DNA from: JAGWAC01 sp038046265
GTDB taxonomy: Archaea > Nanobdellota > Nanobdellia > SCGC-AAA011-G17 > JACPIM01
Direction: 5' to 3'
Assembly: GCA_038046265.1 (NCBI GenBank)
Contig: JBBSWN010000034.1
Location: 1-13,998, forward strand
Length of the DNA: 13,998 nt
Shown: one piece after another, positions 13,174 through 13,998 of the stretch
Numbering within the stretch: the first letter of the stretch is position 1
Layout: the number at the start of each line of letters is the position of its first letter
Made by a program: the position numbers and the translations under genes
Notes under the pieces: generated by a model
Told to the model about the DNA's origin: nothing
Database searches by the model: none
The model's input: the letters and a program-made list of their open reading frames with translations, nothing else

Positions 13174-13174
13174 T

Positions 13175-13200
13175 ACTACTGGACAAAACTACTGGACAAA
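13175..13200 (+). repeat. 13-bp perfect tandem duplication
   Basis: ACTACTGGACAAA occurs twice with no spacer, at 13175-13187 and 13188-13200. It lies between the TATA box and the coding region of the endonuclease gene. Confidence 0.9.
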
Positions 13201-13250
13201 TCTTGGACCCCCGTGAGCCTTTTAAAATAAATTGTCTTATTTCATCAAAT

Positions 13251-13841
13251 ATGATAACTTTAGAAAAAGCCGAAATTATTGGGCTTTTGTGTGCTGAAGG
13301 TAATTACTATGATAGAAGATTAAGTTATTGGGAACATTATAAGAATTGTGGGAAAGACTACTTTAAAAGCAATAAAAGATGCGTCTACATCCAATTTAGT
13401 AATTTTAATCTGGACTTGTTGAAAAGATTTCAAGATTTGGTTTTTCTCGAATATGCTTATTTACCAAATATAAATAAAGACCGAGTTAGAATATGTAAAA
13501 GGAAAATCATAAAAGATCTTCTTAATTATAGTAATTATGGTTGTTTAAATTGGAAAATTCCCAAAGAGATTATGAAGAATAAAGGATTATCTCCTTCATT
13601 TTTAAGAGGATATTTTGAGGGTGATGGTTGCGCGAGCAATTTTACGTTTGGCTCCTCTAATTTAAAAGGGCTAAGACAAGTCCAAAAAGTGTTATTTAAT
13701 TTAAATATAGACAATTCATTATATGGGCCTGAAATAAGAAAAGATTTTGAGCCATATTATAAAGTCTATATTAAAAAAAGAAGTTGTAATCTCTTTCTTA
13801 AAATCGTCAAACCAATTTATAAACTTCCCAAAACTTTATAA
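13251..13841 (+). CDS. LAGLIDADG homing endonuclease
   Basis: A 196-aa protein with two LAGLIDADG-type motifs: IGLLCAEG (10-17) and LRGYFEGDG (118-126). The acidic metal ligands would be E16 and D125. Two motifs in one chain indicate a monomeric enzyme that cuts a long, nearly unique DNA site. Such genes are mobile, usually carried in rRNA or tRNA introns or inteins; splicing-assist maturases are a related alternative. Here the gene has its own promoter and ends 26 nt before an interrupted tRNA, so it looks free-standing rather than inside a recognisable intron. The ATG at 13251 puts motif 1 at the usual distance from the N-terminus. A TTG at 13203 fits the promoter better and would add 16 residues. 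Confidence 0.82.
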   Translation: MITLEKAEIIGLLCAEGNYYDRRLSYWEHYKNCGKDYFKSNKRCVYIQFSNFNLDLLKRFQDLVFLEYAYLPNINKDRVRICKRKIIKDLLNYSNYGCLNWKIPKEIMKNKGLSPSFLRGYFEGDGCASNFTFGSSNLKGLRQVQKVLFNLNIDNSLYGPEIRKDFEPYYKVYIKKRSCNLFLKIVKPIYKLPKTL

Positions 13842-13843
13842 AA
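13835..13843 (+). promoter_or_regulatory. box A promoter of the terminal tRNA
   Basis: TTTATAAAA overlaps the end of the endonuclease gene and is centred 29 nt before the tRNA-like 5' end at 13868. Confidence 0.5.
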
Positions 13844-13867
13844 ACAACTTTGTCCATTCTTGAAAAA

Positions 13868-13998
13868 GCGAGGGTGCCGGAGCGGTCAAAAAGCCTTTCT
13901 TAAGAAGAAAGCCTTGGGAAAGAATTGACTAGACGGGCAGGAGAGCAAGAGCTTTGCTAAACTTAAGATCGCTTAGGATTAGAAATCCTGTGGCTCAG
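13868..13998 (+). tRNA. interrupted class-II-like tRNA (Leu or Ser), truncated by the window end
   Basis: The 5' end is tRNA-like: acceptor strand GCGAGGG (13868-13874), T, G, then CCGGAGCGGTCAAA resembling Leu/Ser D arms. A perfect hairpin CTTTC-TTAAGAA-GAAAG (13895-13911) starts at nt 28, where the class II anticodon stem belongs, but it would give anticodon AAG (Leu), unusual in archaea, and the D stem CCG is not closed by the following AAG. No T arm (GGTTCRA) or 3' acceptor CCCTCGC appears in the 131 nt available. An alternative closes the D stem with CGG (13934-13936) and pairs CAGGA (13938-13942) with TCCTG (13986-13990), implying inserted sequence. At least one intron is likely; identity is unresolved. 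Confidence 0.5.

Noticed and set aside
13180..13856. TGGACAAA / TTTGTCCA inverted repeat flanking the endonuclease gene as element ends
   Set aside because: Only 8 bp, and the same octamers occur elsewhere in the window, near 603 and 7744; probably chance.
13868..13998. Group I intron in the terminal tRNA, because GACTAGACGGG at 13927-13937 resembles the R element and GGGAAA precedes it
   Set aside because: There is no room for P4-P6 or the Q element between the tRNA 5' half and this motif, and no S element (AGTC) is visible. Downstream sequence could reopen the question.

Overview
The window looks archaeal, most likely an AT-rich DPANN-type genome (Pacearchaeota/Woesearchaeota-like). That placement is inference. 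Three observations support it. Nearly every gene or operon start has a TATA-like box A centred about 26-29 nt upstream of the start codon, which fits leaderless archaeal transcripts. The tRNA-Thr gene carries no encoded CCA. The regulator at the head of the Fe-S operon resembles archaeal XRE regulators of the COG2522 type.

Layout. 1-345: a structured leader followed by a 55-aa CxxC-x17-CxxC zinc protein that, unusually here, has a Shine-Dalgarno sequence. 391-1559 (minus): a six-helix half-size MFS-like protein and a SET-domain protein, each with its own promoter. 1734-2171 (plus): a HIT-family protein. 2214-9164 (minus): one long, tightly packed Fe-S cluster assembly operon, transcribed in the order HTH/Cys-cluster regulator, IscS/NifS-type desulfurase, sufB, sufD, sufS, sufU, sufC, then a small exported protein. 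sufS appears as two reading frames only because a 10-N assembly gap of arbitrary length interrupts it; across the gap the protein reads as one 411-residue SufS. 9278-9862 (plus): a 46-aa zinc-knuckle protein, tRNA-Thr(CGU) and a 102-aa helical protein. 9863-11638 (minus): a 591-aa protein with a PIN-nuclease-like N-terminus and a C-terminal XRE helix-turn-helix. 11732-13053 (plus): a Cys-rich zinc protein and a bacterial RF2-like protein. 13140-13998 (plus): a 13-bp tandem duplication, a LAGLIDADG endonuclease gene and the 5' part of an interrupted class-II-like tRNA that runs off the window.

How the genes work together. The SUF operon supplies sulfur through two cysteine desulfurases, the SufS partner SufU and the SufBCD scaffold. 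Its first gene encodes a likely DNA-binding protein with a C-terminal CxxC-x9-CxxC cluster, a reasonable candidate for a metal or Fe-S sensing autoregulator.

The most unusual gene is the RF2 homologue. It aligns with bacterial release factors along its whole length, but the catalytic GGQ reads GGS and the stop-codon-reading SPF loop is deleted. It is therefore probably not a conventional termination factor. The PIN-XRE protein and the interrupted tRNA beside a homing endonuclease are the next best leads.
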